Positions 1-8,676 of a DNA stretch of 64,000 nucleotides are shown one piece after another (position 1 is the stretch's first letter; every line of letters starts with the position of its first letter). Source of the stretch: Cryobacterium sp. PH29-G1 (GTDB lineage Bacteria; Actinomycetota; Actinomycetes; Actinomycetales; Microbacteriaceae); the NCBI RefSeq assembly GCF_030063365.1, contig NZ_JASISY010000002.1, positions 1 to 64,000 of the forward strand, in the 5' to 3' direction. The notes under the pieces were generated by a model. It saw only the letters and a program-made list of their open reading frames with translations, was not told where the DNA came from and ran no database searches. The position numbers and the translations under genes were made by a program.

Positions 1-159
1 GAGGCCCTCGGCAACCTCGAACCGCCAGTCGGCCTGGCACTGCGCCCAGAACGCATCAAATTCAGCGCGCTCCTCGGGCGAGACCGGCCACGTACCGTAT
101 GCGGCGAAGAACGGATCGACACTGCCCGGCTGCTGGGGGGTGTCGCCGCTCTGGCTCAT
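1..159 (-). CDS. Hypothetical protein, 5' part only (runs off the window)
   Basis: The leftward reading frame starts with ATG at 157-159 and stays open to base 1, giving the first 53 residues of a protein whose C-terminus lies outside the window. The visible part is acidic and rich in aromatic residues (FFAAYGTWP, FDAFWAQCQADW), with no signal peptide or membrane segment. I do not recognise the family. A TACACT hexamer sits 6 bases before the start codon, so the transcript is probably leaderless. The frame and start are convincing, but the function is unknown. Confidence 0.6.
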   Translation of the reverse strand, partial: MSQSGDTPQQPGSVDPFFAAYGTWPVSPEERAEFDAFWAQCQADWRFEVAEGL

Positions 160-165
160 AGAACA

Positions 166-171
166 AGTGTA
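166..171 (-). promoter_or_regulatory. Probable -10 box for the hypothetical gene at 1-159
   Basis: TACACT on the minus strand, 6 nt before the ATG. No Shine-Dalgarno sequence lies between, which fits a leaderless transcript. No clear -35 was seen. Confidence 0.45.
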
Positions 172-540
172 CCAAACTCAACCCCTTGAAGTCGAGGGAA
201 TCTCAGATAAATTCGGAATGCCATGCGAATACATATTCGTGTCGGCGGATCGCGCTTGCGAAGCGACCCGCGTTGATCGATGGCGGTCTCGACAGGCTCG
301 ACCTGCGGGTAGCGGCGAGGCGCGGAGTTGTTCGCGGTGATCGGGTGGGAGTCTCGGCGGCCTCGACCGACCGACGCCGGGACTGGTCCCCGCTGCCTTG
401 ATGCTTGAGGCCGTCGCGGTCATTGTGGGGCTGACAACCATTCGGTCCTGGATGGCTCCAGAACCGACGGATGCCTCGGCGATGCGCGCTGGAGCCAGAG
501 TCGCCTGCTTCTTAGTAGCTCGATCTAATCAGTGGAACGC

Positions 541-546
541 TATGCT
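541..546 (+). promoter_or_regulatory. Probable -10 box of the TetR gene
   Basis: TATGCT lies 6 nt before the ATG at 553 with no Shine-Dalgarno sequence, which favours a leaderless mRNA and the start at 553 over the upstream in-frame GTG at 532. Confidence 0.45.
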
Positions 547-552
547 AGTTGT

Positions 553-1182
553 ATGGAAACAGGGGAGAGCGGGGCTGTACGGCGGCGAGCAGCGCAGGCG
601 GCAAGCACGCGAGCGGAAATCGTCATGGCGGCCGGACGGCTCATGCTCGAGCGCGGGTATGTGGGAACTTCGATCGCGGCGATCGCTTCGGAAGCCGGTG
701 TGGTGGTGCAGACGATCTATAACTCGGTGGGTTCGAAGGCCGAGCTGCTGGCTGCGGTTCTCGAGCGAGTTGCCGAAGAGCCGGATGCGCCGGCGCTGTT
801 GTCGGGGGCAACGCGGGAACGCATTGCGGGGGCCCGCACGGCGACCGAGGTTATTCGCATTTTGGCCCGGTCGAGCGCGCTCGTGAATGAGCGCACCTCG
901 GGCATCCTGCGCATTGTCAGCGAAGCCGCCGTCGTCGATCCCGATGTGGGGGAGTTTGAGCAGAAGCGCGATGCGGCCCGATTGCATGGCTTTGGCGAGG
1001 TGGCGGTGGCGCTGCGCGAGAAGCGCGGCCTGCGTGGGGGAATCAGCGACCACGAGGCGGCGGCGACAATGTGGGCGCTGGCCCATCCGCACACCTACAG
1101 AACGCTGGTTCTGTCGCTCGGCTGGTCGACGGAGGCGTACCTGAGCTGGCTGGAAAAGTCACTGCTGGCGGCCCTGCTCTAG
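553..1182 (+). CDS. TetR/AcrR family transcriptional regulator
   Basis: The 209-residue protein has a TetR-type N-terminal helix-turn-helix at about residues 15-60: RAEIVMAAGRLMLERGY, then TSIAAIASEAGV, then the recognition-helix region VQTIYNSVGSKAELL. The variable C-terminal domain normally binds the ligand and dimerises. An in-frame GTG at 532 would add seven residues, but the -10-like TATGCT just before 553 makes that unlikely. TetR proteins usually repress a neighbouring gene. The downstream ABC-F gene is one candidate and the leftward gene at the window edge another; nothing in the sequence decides between them. The family call is secure and the ligand unknown. Confidence 0.85.
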   Translation: METGESGAVRRRAAQAASTRAEIVMAAGRLMLERGYVGTSIAAIASEAGVVVQTIYNSVGSKAELLAAVLERVAEEPDAPALLSGATRERIAGARTATEVIRILARSSALVNERTSGILRIVSEAAVVDPDVGEFEQKRDAARLHGFGEVAVALREKRGLRGGISDHEAAATMWALAHPHTYRTLVLSLGWSTEAYLSWLEKSLLAALL

Positions 1183-1299
1183 TCCCAATCGGGCCTCCGT
1201 GTGCCGAGCACAGCCTGAAGGCAAATATACTAGTGAGTTGGACCGCTCTGGCCCACCCACACTTCACACCCGTACAAACTCTTCGAATGGACTATTGCT

Positions 1300-2898
1300 G
1301 TGCTCAACGTGCAAGATCTCGAAATCCGCGTTGGAGCCCGCGTGCTCATGGAGGGCGTCAGCTTCCGCGTCGCGAGCGGCGACAAGATCGGCCTGGTCGG
1401 CCGTAACGGCGCGGGGAAAACCACGCTGACGAAGACCCTCGCGGGGGAGACGAACCCGACCAAGGGCTCGATTACTCATTCGGGTGAGATCGGCTACCTG
1501 CCCCAGGACCCGCGCGCCGGCGACCCGACCATGCTGGCCCGCACGCGCATCCTGGACGCTCGGGGCCTTGGAACGATTGCCCTGGGCATGCACGAGTCCA
1601 GTCTGGCGATGGCCGATCCCGATCCCAAGATCAGCTCGGCGGCGATGAAGAAATATGGGCGCCTGACCGATGAGTTCAACGGGCTCGGTGGGTATTCCGC
1701 CGAAGCCGAAGCCGCCTCGATCGCCAGCAACTTGAAACTGCCCGACCACATTCTTGATCAGGCGCTCAGCACGCTCTCCGGTGGTCAGCGTCGCCGCATT
1801 GAACTCGCCCGCATTCTGTTTTCGGCCGCCGAGATGATGATTCTCGATGAGCCCACCAACCACCTCGACGCCGATTCGGTGGCTTGGTTGCGCGAGTTCG
1901 TCAAGAACTACAAGGGCGGTGTCATAATCATCAGCCACGACATCGAACTCGTGGGCGAAACGGTCAACCGCGTCTTCTACCTGGACGCGAACCGCATGAT
2001 GATCGACATCTACAACATGAACTGGAAGAACTACCTGCTCCAGCGCACAGCGGATGCCGATCGACGCAAGAAGGAACGTTCCAACGCCGAGAAGAAAGCG
2101 TCCACCCTTCAGCTGCAGGCCGCCAAGTTCGGCGCCAAGGCCAGCAAAGCCGCCGCTGCCCACCAGATGGTGGCCCGCGCCGAGAAGTTGCTCTCCGGGC
2201 TCGATGCGGTACGCGCCGTGGAACGCGTGGCCAAACTGCGCTTCCCCGAGCCTTCGCCCTGTGGACGCACGCCGCTCATGGCCAAGGACCTCTCGAAGAG
2301 CTACGGTTCCCTGGAAATCTTCACCGCTGTCGACCTCGCGATCGACCGCGGATCCAAGGTGGTCATTCTGGGCCTCAACGGTGCCGGAAAGACCACCCTG
2401 CTGCGCATGCTCGCGGGCGTTGACGAATCCGACACCGGTTCGATCGAACCCGGCCACGGCCTGCGCATCGGCTATTACGCTCAGGAACACGAGACCATCG
2501 ACGTGAAGCGCAGCGTGCTGGAGAACATGGTCTCCTCCTCGCCCAGCATTACCGAGATGGAAGCACGTCGGGTACTGGGCTCGTTCCTGTTCACCGGTGA
2601 CGATTCCAACAAGCCGGCCGGCGTGCTCTCCGGTGGTGAGAAGACACGACTCGCCCTCGCCATGATCGTGGTCTCGGGTGCCAACGTTCTTCTGCTCGAT
2701 GAGCCCACCAACAACCTGGACCCGGCCAGCCGCGAGGAGATCCTCGACGCTCTCGCGCACTATGCCGGTGCCGTGGTACTGGTCAGCCACGATGAGGGGG
2801 CCGTGCAGGCTCTCAATCCGGAACGCGTGTTGATCATGCCCGAAGGCACGGAAGACCACTGGAACAAGGATTACCTCGACCTGATCGAGCTGTCCTAA
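1300..2898 (+). CDS. ABC-F family ATPase (ribosome-associated, EttA/Uup-like)
   Basis: This 532-residue protein has two ABC ATPase domains and no membrane segment, the ABC-F layout. Domain 1 has Walker [10 protein letters not shown] (residues 34-42), signature LSGGQ and Walker [13 protein letters not shown]. Domain 2 has Walker [10 protein letters not shown], signature LSGGE and Walker [13 protein letters not shown]. The charged linker between them ([16 protein letters not shown]) corresponds to the P-site tRNA interaction motif. ABC-F proteins act on the ribosome as translation factors or give antibiotic protection; which applies here cannot be told. The start is GTG without a strong Shine-Dalgarno. 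A TATACT hexamer at 1226-1231 could be the -10 of a short-leader transcript. Confidence 0.9.
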   Translation: MLNVQDLEIRVGARVLMEGVSFRVASGDKIGLVGRNGAGKTTLTKTLAGETNPTKGSITHSGEIGYLPQDPRAGDPTMLARTRILDARGLGTIALGMHESSLAMADPDPKISSAAMKKYGRLTDEFNGLGGYSAEAEAASIASNLKLPDHILDQALSTLSGGQRRRIELARILFSAAEMMILDEPTNHLDADSVAWLREFVKNYKGGVIIISHDIELVGETVNRVFYLDANRMMIDIYNMNWKNYLLQRTADADRRKKERSNAEKKASTLQLQAAKFGAKASKAAAAHQMVARAEKLLSGLDAVRAVERVAKLRFPEPSPCGRTPLMAKDLSKSYGSLEIFTAVDLAIDRGSKVVILGLNGAGKTTLLRMLAGVDESDTGSIEPGHGLRIGYYAQEHETIDVKRSVLENMVSSSPSITEMEARRVLGSFLFTGDDSNKPAGVLSGGEKTRLALAMIVVSGANVLLLDEPTNNLDPASREEILDALAHYAGAVVLVSHDEGAVQALNPERVLIMPEGTEDHWNKDYLDLIELS

Positions 2899-2971
2899 TC
2901 GATTTTGTGGTCGGTCTCGACCGCCGACGATGCGCGAATGGAGCCCCTGCCTGTTGCCGCTGACGCAGTCC

Positions 2972-4225
2972 ATGCGCATTGCTCTGGTGTCCCTCCACAC
3001 GTCTCCGGGGGCGGACCCGGGCGCCGGCGATGCCGGCGGAATGAACGTCGTGGTTCGCCATCAGGCTGAAGCCCTCGCGGCTCGTGGTCATCGGGTGAGC
3101 ATTCTGACCCGCCGATCCGCGGCGAGCCAGCCGGTGTCAATGCCGCTCGCTCCGGGGGTCTCCCTGCATTTTTTGGACGCCGGTCCGGCCGTTTCTCTGC
3201 CCAAGGGCGAGCATGAACAGTGGATCGAAGAGTTTTCGGCCAGGCTGGCCGCTCTCGAACCGTCTGACATCATCCACTCCCACCACTGGTTGTCCGGGAT
3301 GGCTGCCCTCCCCGTGGCACGACGCTGGGGGATTCCGCACGTGCAAAGCTTTCACAGCATCGCCGCCGGCGACTCGACGCCGCTCTCCGCGGGCGAACGG
3401 GCCGAATCATCGGGGCGGATGTCCGGCGAAGCGTGGTTGGCGCGGGAGTCGGATTCCCTCGTTGCGATCAGTGCGGCCGAAGCGGCCACGATCACCGGCC
3501 GGTTGGGGGGAGCCGCAGAGCGCACAACGATCGTGCTTCCCGGCGTCGACGGCAGCGTGTTTCGTCCGGTCAGGCCAGCTGCCCGCGGGGTGCTCGGTCA
3601 ACCGGGGCTCGCTGGCCCAACGGTGCACGCTGATCGCCGGGGCTACGTCGTCGTGGCAGCGCGCCTGCAGCCCCTGAAAGGCCTGGATCTCGCCATCGCC
3701 GCCGTAGCCGCCGTTCCGGCCGCCATCCGACCGGCTCTGGTGATCGCGGGAGCGGCCTCGGCCGACTACGACGGTTACGAGGCGGAGTTACGTGCGCTCG
3801 CCCAGCGGCTTGGGCTCACCGATGAGCTTCGCCTGGTCGGACCCCAGTCTCGGGTAGATTTGGCCGCCCTGTTTCGTGGCGCCCGCCTGGTGCTCGTGCC
3901 GTCACACTCAGAAACCTATGGTCTGGTCGCGCTCGAAGCGGCCGCCTGCGGCGTGCCCGTCATCGCCGCAGCATCCGGTGGCCTGCGAGAAGCCGTCATC
4001 GACGGGTTAACGGGATTGGTGCTGGAGTCGCGCGATCCCGTGGTCTGGGCGGATGCGCTCGGTCGCGTTCTCAACGATCCGCACCGTGCCCGAGGACTGT
4101 CTGCAGCGGGGCGGAAGCACGCACTCGAACTCGATTGGACGCGGTCGGCCGCGTCGTTGCTCGAGGTGTACCGGAGGCTGCTCGACCCGGTCCCCGGCCG
4201 CGGGGACCACGACCGGGGACGCTGA
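2972..4225 (+). CDS. Glycosyltransferase family 4, MshA-like
   Basis: The 417-residue GT-B glycosyltransferase has an N-terminal block typical of MshA (D-inositol-3-phosphate glycosyltransferase, first step of mycothiol synthesis): [29 protein letters not shown], and later [12 protein letters not shown]. The C-terminal donor-binding half has [26 protein letters not shown] and the EX7E-type segment [23 protein letters not shown]. The frame is open from 2930, but the family N-terminus begins at the ATG at 2972. The presence of mshC at 44089 supports mycothiol synthesis in this organism. Some MshA-like GT4 enzymes have other acceptors, so the specific role is probable rather than certain. Confidence 0.8.
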   Translation: MRIALVSLHTSPGADPGAGDAGGMNVVVRHQAEALAARGHRVSILTRRSAASQPVSMPLAPGVSLHFLDAGPAVSLPKGEHEQWIEEFSARLAALEPSDIIHSHHWLSGMAALPVARRWGIPHVQSFHSIAAGDSTPLSAGERAESSGRMSGEAWLARESDSLVAISAAEAATITGRLGGAAERTTIVLPGVDGSVFRPVRPAARGVLGQPGLAGPTVHADRRGYVVVAARLQPLKGLDLAIAAVAAVPAAIRPALVIAGAASADYDGYEAELRALAQRLGLTDELRLVGPQSRVDLAALFRGARLVLVPSHSETYGLVALEAAACGVPVIAAASGGLREAVIDGLTGLVLESRDPVVWADALGRVLNDPHRARGLSAAGRKHALELDWTRSAASLLEVYRRLLDPVPGRGDHDRGR

Positions 4226-4301
4226 AGCCATCTCCCGCCGATCCCGGTGTGGCCGTCGGTGATTCCGGGCCCGCCGGTGCGGCTGAGCAGCGAGCGAGCG
4301 C

Positions 4302-5564
4302 TCACTCGGTGAGGAGTCCCTGGAGGACGTCCGCCAGCCGCTCCGCGCCGACTTGTGCATCGAGGTCGGTGGTGTGTTCCTCCGGCGAGTGCGAAATGCC
4401 GGTCGGGTTGCGCACGAAGAGCATCGCGGTCGGGATGACCGAGGCGAGAACGCCCGCATCGTGGCCGGCTCCGGTGTCGAGGACGGGCGCGTGCGGGAGC
4501 ATGCGCTCGAGGCGCCCGCGCAGGCGAGTGTCGAACCGGGTGGTCGCGCTGAAGGACTCTTCGGTAAGCTGCGCCGCGCAGCCCTCCTCGGCGCCGAGCA
4601 ACTCGAGTGCACTTCGGATCGACTCGACGAGAGCCAGGGTGACTGTGTCGTCGGGGTGACGGACGTCGATCCAGAAGTCGACGCGGGAGGCGATCACGTT
4701 CGTTCCTCCGGGCACCGGCTGCAGGCGCCCGACGGTCGCGCGCGCATCCGGCGTCGTGCGCGCGAGATCGCGGATGGTTTGGATCATTCGGGCCGCAGCG
4801 ACCATTGGGTCGTGGCGATCGCGCATCAATGTTGTACCCGCATGGTTGCCCTCGCCGCGGATGCTCGCACGCCACCGTCCGTGACCGAGGATGCTGGAGC
4901 CGATCGCGACGGGCGCGTCGAGGTCGATCAGACCGCGCCCCTGTTCGACGTGGAGTTCGACGAACGAGTCGAACGCGCCCAGGCCCTCGATGTCGGCGCT
5001 GATAGCCCGGGGGTCGAAGCCGTTGCGGGTGAGCACCTCGGCGAAGGTATCGCCGTCTGGATCCTGCAGCGCGAGGGCATGCTCTGGGGTGATCGCACCG
5101 GTCAGCAGGCGCGACCCGAGGCAGGCGATACCAAACCGGGATCCCTCTTCCTCGGGGAACGCCGCGACGACCAGCGGCTTGTCCGGCGTGAATCCGCGGG
5201 CGCGGAGCAGGTCGACGGCGACGAGCGCCGACGCAATGCCGAGCGGGCCGTCGAACGCGCCGCCACCGGGCACTGAGTCGAGATGGCTGCCCGTGAGCAC
5301 GGCGCCCGTCGTCGTGCGCGAGGGGGTGTGCCACCAGGCGCGGATGGTGCCTACGCCGTCGATCTCGACGTCGAGTCCGCGCTTCGTGGCGTGTGCGATG
5401 AACCACTCGCGCAGGTCGAGTTCTGCGGTGGAGAAAACGGGGCGTGAGTAGCCGCCGCGCAGCGGATCGGTGCCGATGTCGGCGATCTCGGCCAGGAGGC
5501 CGGGGACGGTGTCAACGCGGGGGGTGTTCTGCGTTGCGGTGCGGTGTGTGCCGGTGTTCTGCAT
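4302..5564 (-). CDS. M20-family Zn-dependent hydrolase (N-carbamoyl-L-amino acid hydrolase / allantoate amidohydrolase type)
   Basis: The 420-residue protein carries the HyuC/AllC signature set: GSHLDSVPGGGAFDGPLG (metal-ligand His and Asp), PEEEGSRFG (Glu ligand and general base), ELHVEQG, GEGNHAGTT in the dimerisation domain, GAGHDA and the C-terminal ISHSPEE (His ligand). Family members hydrolyse N-carbamoyl amino acids, allantoate or ureidoglycolate, releasing ammonia and CO2. The start is the ATG at 5562-5564; the longer open frame is an Arg-rich artefact. It is the last gene of the leftward cluster, 14 bp after the oxidase gene. The substrate is not readable from sequence. Confidence 0.87.
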   Translation of the reverse strand: MQNTGTHRTATQNTPRVDTVPGLLAEIADIGTDPLRGGYSRPVFSTAELDLREWFIAHATKRGLDVEIDGVGTIRAWWHTPSRTTTGAVLTGSHLDSVPGGGAFDGPLGIASALVAVDLLRARGFTPDKPLVVAAFPEEEGSRFGIACLGSRLLTGAITPEHALALQDPDGDTFAEVLTRNGFDPRAISADIEGLGAFDSFVELHVEQGRGLIDLDAPVAIGSSILGHGRWRASIRGEGNHAGTTLMRDRHDPMVAAARMIQTIRDLARTTPDARATVGRLQPVPGGTNVIASRVDFWIDVRHPDDTVTLALVESIRSALELLGAEEGCAAQLTEESFSATTRFDTRLRGRLERMLPHAPVLDTGAGHDAGVLASVIPTAMLFVRNPTGISHSPEEHTTDLDAQVGAERLADVLQGLLTE

Positions 5565-5578
5565 CGTGGTCCAGTCTC

Positions 5579-6697
5579 TTAGCGGGCGGCGAGCAGCCCG
5601 GGGCGGAATCGGCTCGGCACTTCTTCGCCGGCGACGAGTGCTGCCGCGAGTTCGCCGATCAGCGGAGCGAACTTGGCTCCGTGTCCCGAGCACGGCGAGA
5701 GCACGGTGATACCCTCGACGCGGTCGATGACGAAGTCCTCATTTGGCGTGTTCGTGAACAGGCAGGTCGTCTCGGCATACGGCTCGGGCACGAGGCCCGG
5801 AAGGTAACGCTCGACGTAGTCCACGACGCGACGCCGATTCGTGGGGTCGATGATCTGGTCGTGCGCGGCGGCCGAGGGGATGCGCTTGCCGCCGTTGAAT
5901 TCGGCGACCTTCTGTCCGCGCATCTCGGCGTCGCGTCCGCCGGGCAGCCCGTAGACCTGGATCTGGTCCGTCTTGTGGATGAATGTCGGCCACGCGAGCT
6001 GCGCGTCGCGGTAGGGAAAGTGGTACGCCTGCTCCTGCCTCACCTCAAGGGCGGGGAACGCCTGGACGAAGGCGTTGGGCAGTGCGAGCTCGCCGAGGAG
6101 GTCGGGCAACCAGCCGCCGGCCGCCACCACCACCTGCTCGGCCTCGAAGGCTTCTCCCGTCGCGGTGAGGACGCGGTAACCGGCCGTGGTCTTCTGCACC
6201 CGAGTGACGGGCTGATCACCCAACACCCGAGCGCCGTGCAGTTGCGCCTGAGCGATCATCGCGCCAACACTGCGCTCGGCGTCGATGACCCCGGCACCCG
6301 GCTGCCAGAGCACGGAGGTGTCAAAGGCGAAGTCCCAGCGCATACGCGCAGCATCGGCGGTGAGCAGTTCGTGTGCCACGCCGGCCACAGCGAGCACCTC
6401 GGCGAGTCGTTCCGGGTCACGGGCATTGCCGTAGTCGACCGCGCCGGTCGGCGTGACTAGTTCGGAACCGTGTGCCGTCGCCAACTCGGACCAGCCGCGC
6501 GAAGACTTCACCACGAGATCGACGTAGAAGGGCTCCGGGTAGGCGTACCGAAAGATGCGGGCGGAGCCATGCGAGCTGCCGAACTCGTTCGCGGGGGAGG
6601 TGCGCTCGAGAACGGTTACGTCGTGACCGCGCTGCGCGAGTCGCCACGCGGCGGAGGCTCCAGCGAGGCCGGCGCCGACGATGATGATGCTGGTCAT
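5579..6697 (-). CDS. FAD-dependent oxidase, monomeric sarcosine oxidase / N-methyl amino acid oxidase type
   Basis: The 372-residue flavoprotein starts with the Rossmann FAD motif IIIVGAGLAGASAAWRL and the ADP-binding Glu in VLERT. SSHGSARIFRYAY and CSGHGAKFAP are typical of the MSOX/MTOX group. The Cys in TTCLFTNTPNEDFVID aligns with the residue that covalently holds FAD in monomeric sarcosine oxidase. These enzymes oxidise N-methyl or secondary amino acids, giving H2O2 and, with N-methyl substrates, formaldehyde. The length matches the family. It lies between the HutD-like gene and the M20 hydrolase on the same strand, suggesting sequential use of one substrate class. Confidence 0.86.
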   Translation of the reverse strand: MTSIIIVGAGLAGASAAWRLAQRGHDVTVLERTSPANEFGSSHGSARIFRYAYPEPFYVDLVVKSSRGWSELATAHGSELVTPTGAVDYGNARDPERLAEVLAVAGVAHELLTADAARMRWDFAFDTSVLWQPGAGVIDAERSVGAMIAQAQLHGARVLGDQPVTRVQKTTAGYRVLTATGEAFEAEQVVVAAGGWLPDLLGELALPNAFVQAFPALEVRQEQAYHFPYRDAQLAWPTFIHKTDQIQVYGLPGGRDAEMRGQKVAEFNGGKRIPSAAAHDQIIDPTNRRRVVDYVERYLPGLVPEPYAETTCLFTNTPNEDFVIDRVEGITVLSPCSGHGAKFAPLIGELAAALVAGEEVPSRFRPGLLAAR

Positions 6698-6751
6698 GAA
6701 GGTAATCCTGTCAGGTTGTCGTGCATGTGGATCAGCGGCGTGTGCGGATTA

Positions 6752-7291
6752 TCAGGAGATACGGATCTCGAGGAGGCGGGCTCGGGTGCAGCGCACCCGA
6801 GTGCCGGGCCGGATCACGGCGGGTGCCGAGAACATCTTCGCGGCGAAAGCGGTGACTGATCCGTCGGCGAGGATGACGGCGCGGGTATCTGGATCGTGGT
6901 TGGAATAGTCGCCGGTCACGGTGCGCCAGTGCAGCTGAACCCGGTGGCCGGCGCGGGTCATCACGTTCACCGCGAGCGCGGGTGCGCCGAGAACTCGCGC
7001 GACGACGTGCGCTGCTCCGTCGAATCGCACGGTGCCGGACGCATCGGCGGCGAGTTGGATGCCGTCCTGCAGCAGGATGAGGGTCTCGCTTGAGAGGGGA
7101 GTGAACGCCCGGTTGTATCCGGCGAAGGAGGAGAACGCGGCGCCGTCGGTAACGGTGGCGATGCTGATCCGCCAGTCGGGCTGTTCGTTGTCCGACGCCG
7201 AATAGATCGGACGGGTCATCCCGAGGCCGTTGCGCCAGGGTGTGACGGGCAGCTCACTGACCGACCGAACCGAGCCCGTGTTCGGACTCAT
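6752..7291 (-). CDS. HutD/Ves family cupin-like protein
   Basis: The 179-residue protein has the N-terminal pattern of the HutD/Ves family: SELPVTPWRNGLGMTR, WRISIATVTDGAAFSSFAGYNRAFTPL, then a beta-rich cupin-like remainder. HutD proteins sit in histidine-utilisation and other amino-acid degradation operons and have been proposed to limit or sense pathway intermediates; no enzyme activity is established. The start ATG at 7289-7291 overlaps the stop of the amt gene by 4 bp (ATGA), so the two are translationally coupled. Upstream in-frame codons belong to the antisense-frame shadow of amt and are not part of this gene. Confidence 0.8.
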   Translation of the reverse strand: MSPNTGSVRSVSELPVTPWRNGLGMTRPIYSASDNEQPDWRISIATVTDGAAFSSFAGYNRAFTPLSSETLILLQDGIQLAADASGTVRFDGAAHVVARVLGAPALAVNVMTRAGHRVQLHWRTVTGDYSNHDPDTRAVILADGSVTAFAAKMFSAPAVIRPGTRVRCTRARLLEIRIS

Positions 7292-8556
7292 ACCGACTGC
7301 GCCGGTGTGACGGCCTCGTCGTCCTCGTAGGCACGTTCCGCGTGGTGATGCTCGTCGATGCCGGTGACTTCGTGTTCCTCGGGGATGCGCAGTCCGACAG
7401 TCTTCTGGATCGCCTTCGCGATCAGCCAGGTGACGGCGAAGGAGTAGGCGAGAACGGCGATGGTGGCGACGGTTTGCACGCCCAGCAGTTCGAATCCGCC
7501 GCCGTAGAAGAGACCGGCGCGTCCGTTCGGCGCGGCGGCGGTGGCGAAGAGGCCGATGAGCAGCGTTCCGATGATGCCGCCGACGAGGTGCACGCCGACA
7601 ACGTCGAGGGAGTCGTCGAAGCCGAGGCGGAACTTCCACTCGATGGCCAGGCAGCAGACGACACCCGCGATCGCTCCGATCGCGATAGCGCCGAGCGGCG
7701 ACACAGCACCGCAGGCCGGGGTGATCGCGACGAGGGCGGCGATGAGTCCGGATGCGCTGCCGAGGCTGGTGACGGCTCCGTGGCGGAGACGGTCGACCAG
7801 GGCCCAGCCGAGCAGGCCGGCGCAGGCGGCGACCGTAGTGTTGAGGAAGACGACGCTCGCGGCATTGCCCGCAGCGAGCGCCGATCCTGCGTTGAATCCG
7901 TACCAGCCGATCCACAACAGACCGGCGCCGACCAGGACGAGCGGGCGGTTGTGCGGGCGTGCGGGGCCGCCCCAGTCCTTACTCTTACCGAGCACGATCG
8001 CCAGCGCGAGGGCGGCGATCCCGGCGTTCATGTGTACGGCGGTGCCGCCGGCGAAGTCGACCGCTCCCAGAGAGTTGGCGATCCAGCCGCCCACGACGGT
8101 GTCGCTGTCGAACGCGAAGACCCAGTGCGCGATCGGGAAGTAGACGAAGGTGGCCCAGAGCCCGGCGAAGAGGAGCCAGGCGCCGAACTTCATCCGTCCG
8201 GCAGCGGCTCCGGCGACGAGCGCGGTGGTGACCGCCGCGAAGAGCAGCTGGAAGGAGGCGAACAGGGCGAGCGGGATGCCGGCGTCCGGATCGTCGGTCA
8301 GTGCCGCATCGAGACCGGCGAAGGCGAGCGGATCACCGAGCAGGCCGAGACCGCCGAGCGAATCGCCGAAGACCGCGGAGTAGCCGAAGGCGACCCAAAG
8401 TAGCGCGACGAGCGCTGCGCCGCCGAAGCACATGAGCATCATGTTGAGGATGCGGCGGGAGGAGACCATCCCGCCGTAGAACAGGGCAAGGCCCGGAATC
8501 ATCAGTGCCACGAGTGCTGCGCTCGTGAGGATCCAGGCAACGTTTCCAGAGTCCAC
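7288..8556 (-). CDS. amt: Ammonium transporter (Amt family)
   Basis: The 422-residue, very hydrophobic protein shows Amt landmarks: ALMIPGLALFYGGMV, FPIAHWVF, VDFAGGTAVHMNAGIAAL (first pore-lining His), GWYGFNAGSAL and VHLVGGIIGTLLIGLFA (second pore His). Eleven transmembrane helices are expected, followed by a short acidic, His-containing cytoplasmic tail. It starts with GTG preceded by GGAG. No PII (glnK) gene is adjacent, whereas amt genes usually pair with glnK. The position inside an amino-acid degradation cluster suggests recapture of ammonium released by its neighbours. Confidence 0.95.
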   Translation of the reverse strand: MDSGNVAWILTSAALVALMIPGLALFYGGMVSSRRILNMMLMCFGGAALVALLWVAFGYSAVFGDSLGGLGLLGDPLAFAGLDAALTDDPDAGIPLALFASFQLLFAAVTTALVAGAAAGRMKFGAWLLFAGLWATFVYFPIAHWVFAFDSDTVVGGWIANSLGAVDFAGGTAVHMNAGIAALALAIVLGKSKDWGGPARPHNRPLVLVGAGLLWIGWYGFNAGSALAAGNAASVVFLNTTVAACAGLLGWALVDRLRHGAVTSLGSASGLIAALVAITPACGAVSPLGAIAIGAIAGVVCCLAIEWKFRLGFDDSLDVVGVHLVGGIIGTLLIGLFATAAAPNGRAGLFYGGGFELLGVQTVATIAVLAYSFAVTWLIAKAIQKTVGLRIPEEHEVTGIDEHHHAERAYEDDEAVTPAQSV

Positions 8557-8611
8557 GTTTCACTCCACAGGGTTTGGGGGCGCGCCGGGTTGGCGCGCCA
8601 AAGAAGAATGG

Positions 8612-8638
8612 TGCAGGTGGTGCAGGTGGTGCAGGTGG
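8612..8638. repeat. Three exact tandem copies of a 9-bp unit
   Basis: TGCAGGTGG is repeated exactly three times (8612-8620, 8621-8629, 8630-8638) between the ornithine cyclodeaminase-like gene and amt. Just nearer amt, two copies of the palindrome GGCGCGCC lie at 8579-8586 and 8592-8599. The function is unknown. Confidence 0.7.
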
Positions 8639-8666
8639 GCGGGGAGCGCCGGGTACGGCTCCCCGC
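8639..8666 (-). terminator. GC-rich hairpin after the ornithine cyclodeaminase-like gene
   Basis: A perfect 9-bp inverted repeat (GCGGGGAGC / GCTCCCCGC) with a 10-nt loop starts 11 bp after the TAA stop at 8677-8679, reading leftward. It lacks a U-run, so it may be an attenuator or an mRNA-stabilising hairpin before amt rather than a full terminator. Confidence 0.45.
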
Positions 8667-8676
8667 ATCCGTGGTG

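Larger units (their letters stand above)
160..552. other. Intergenic region with a degenerate repeated motif
   Basis: About 390 bases between divergent genes with no convincing ORF. It holds the -10 boxes of both flanking genes. It also has two related 18-base stretches in the same orientation, at 286-303 and 351-368 (gtctcg...ctcgacc, 15 of 18 positions identical). They resemble the dispersed TCGACAGGCTCGACC-type intergenic repeats common in Microbacteriaceae genomes. That comparison is from memory and was not searched. Confidence 0.4.

Noticed and set aside
2930-2971. The longer open frame upstream of the MshA-like start
   Set aside because: The family N-terminus begins at the ATG at 2972, and the extra 14 residues match nothing.
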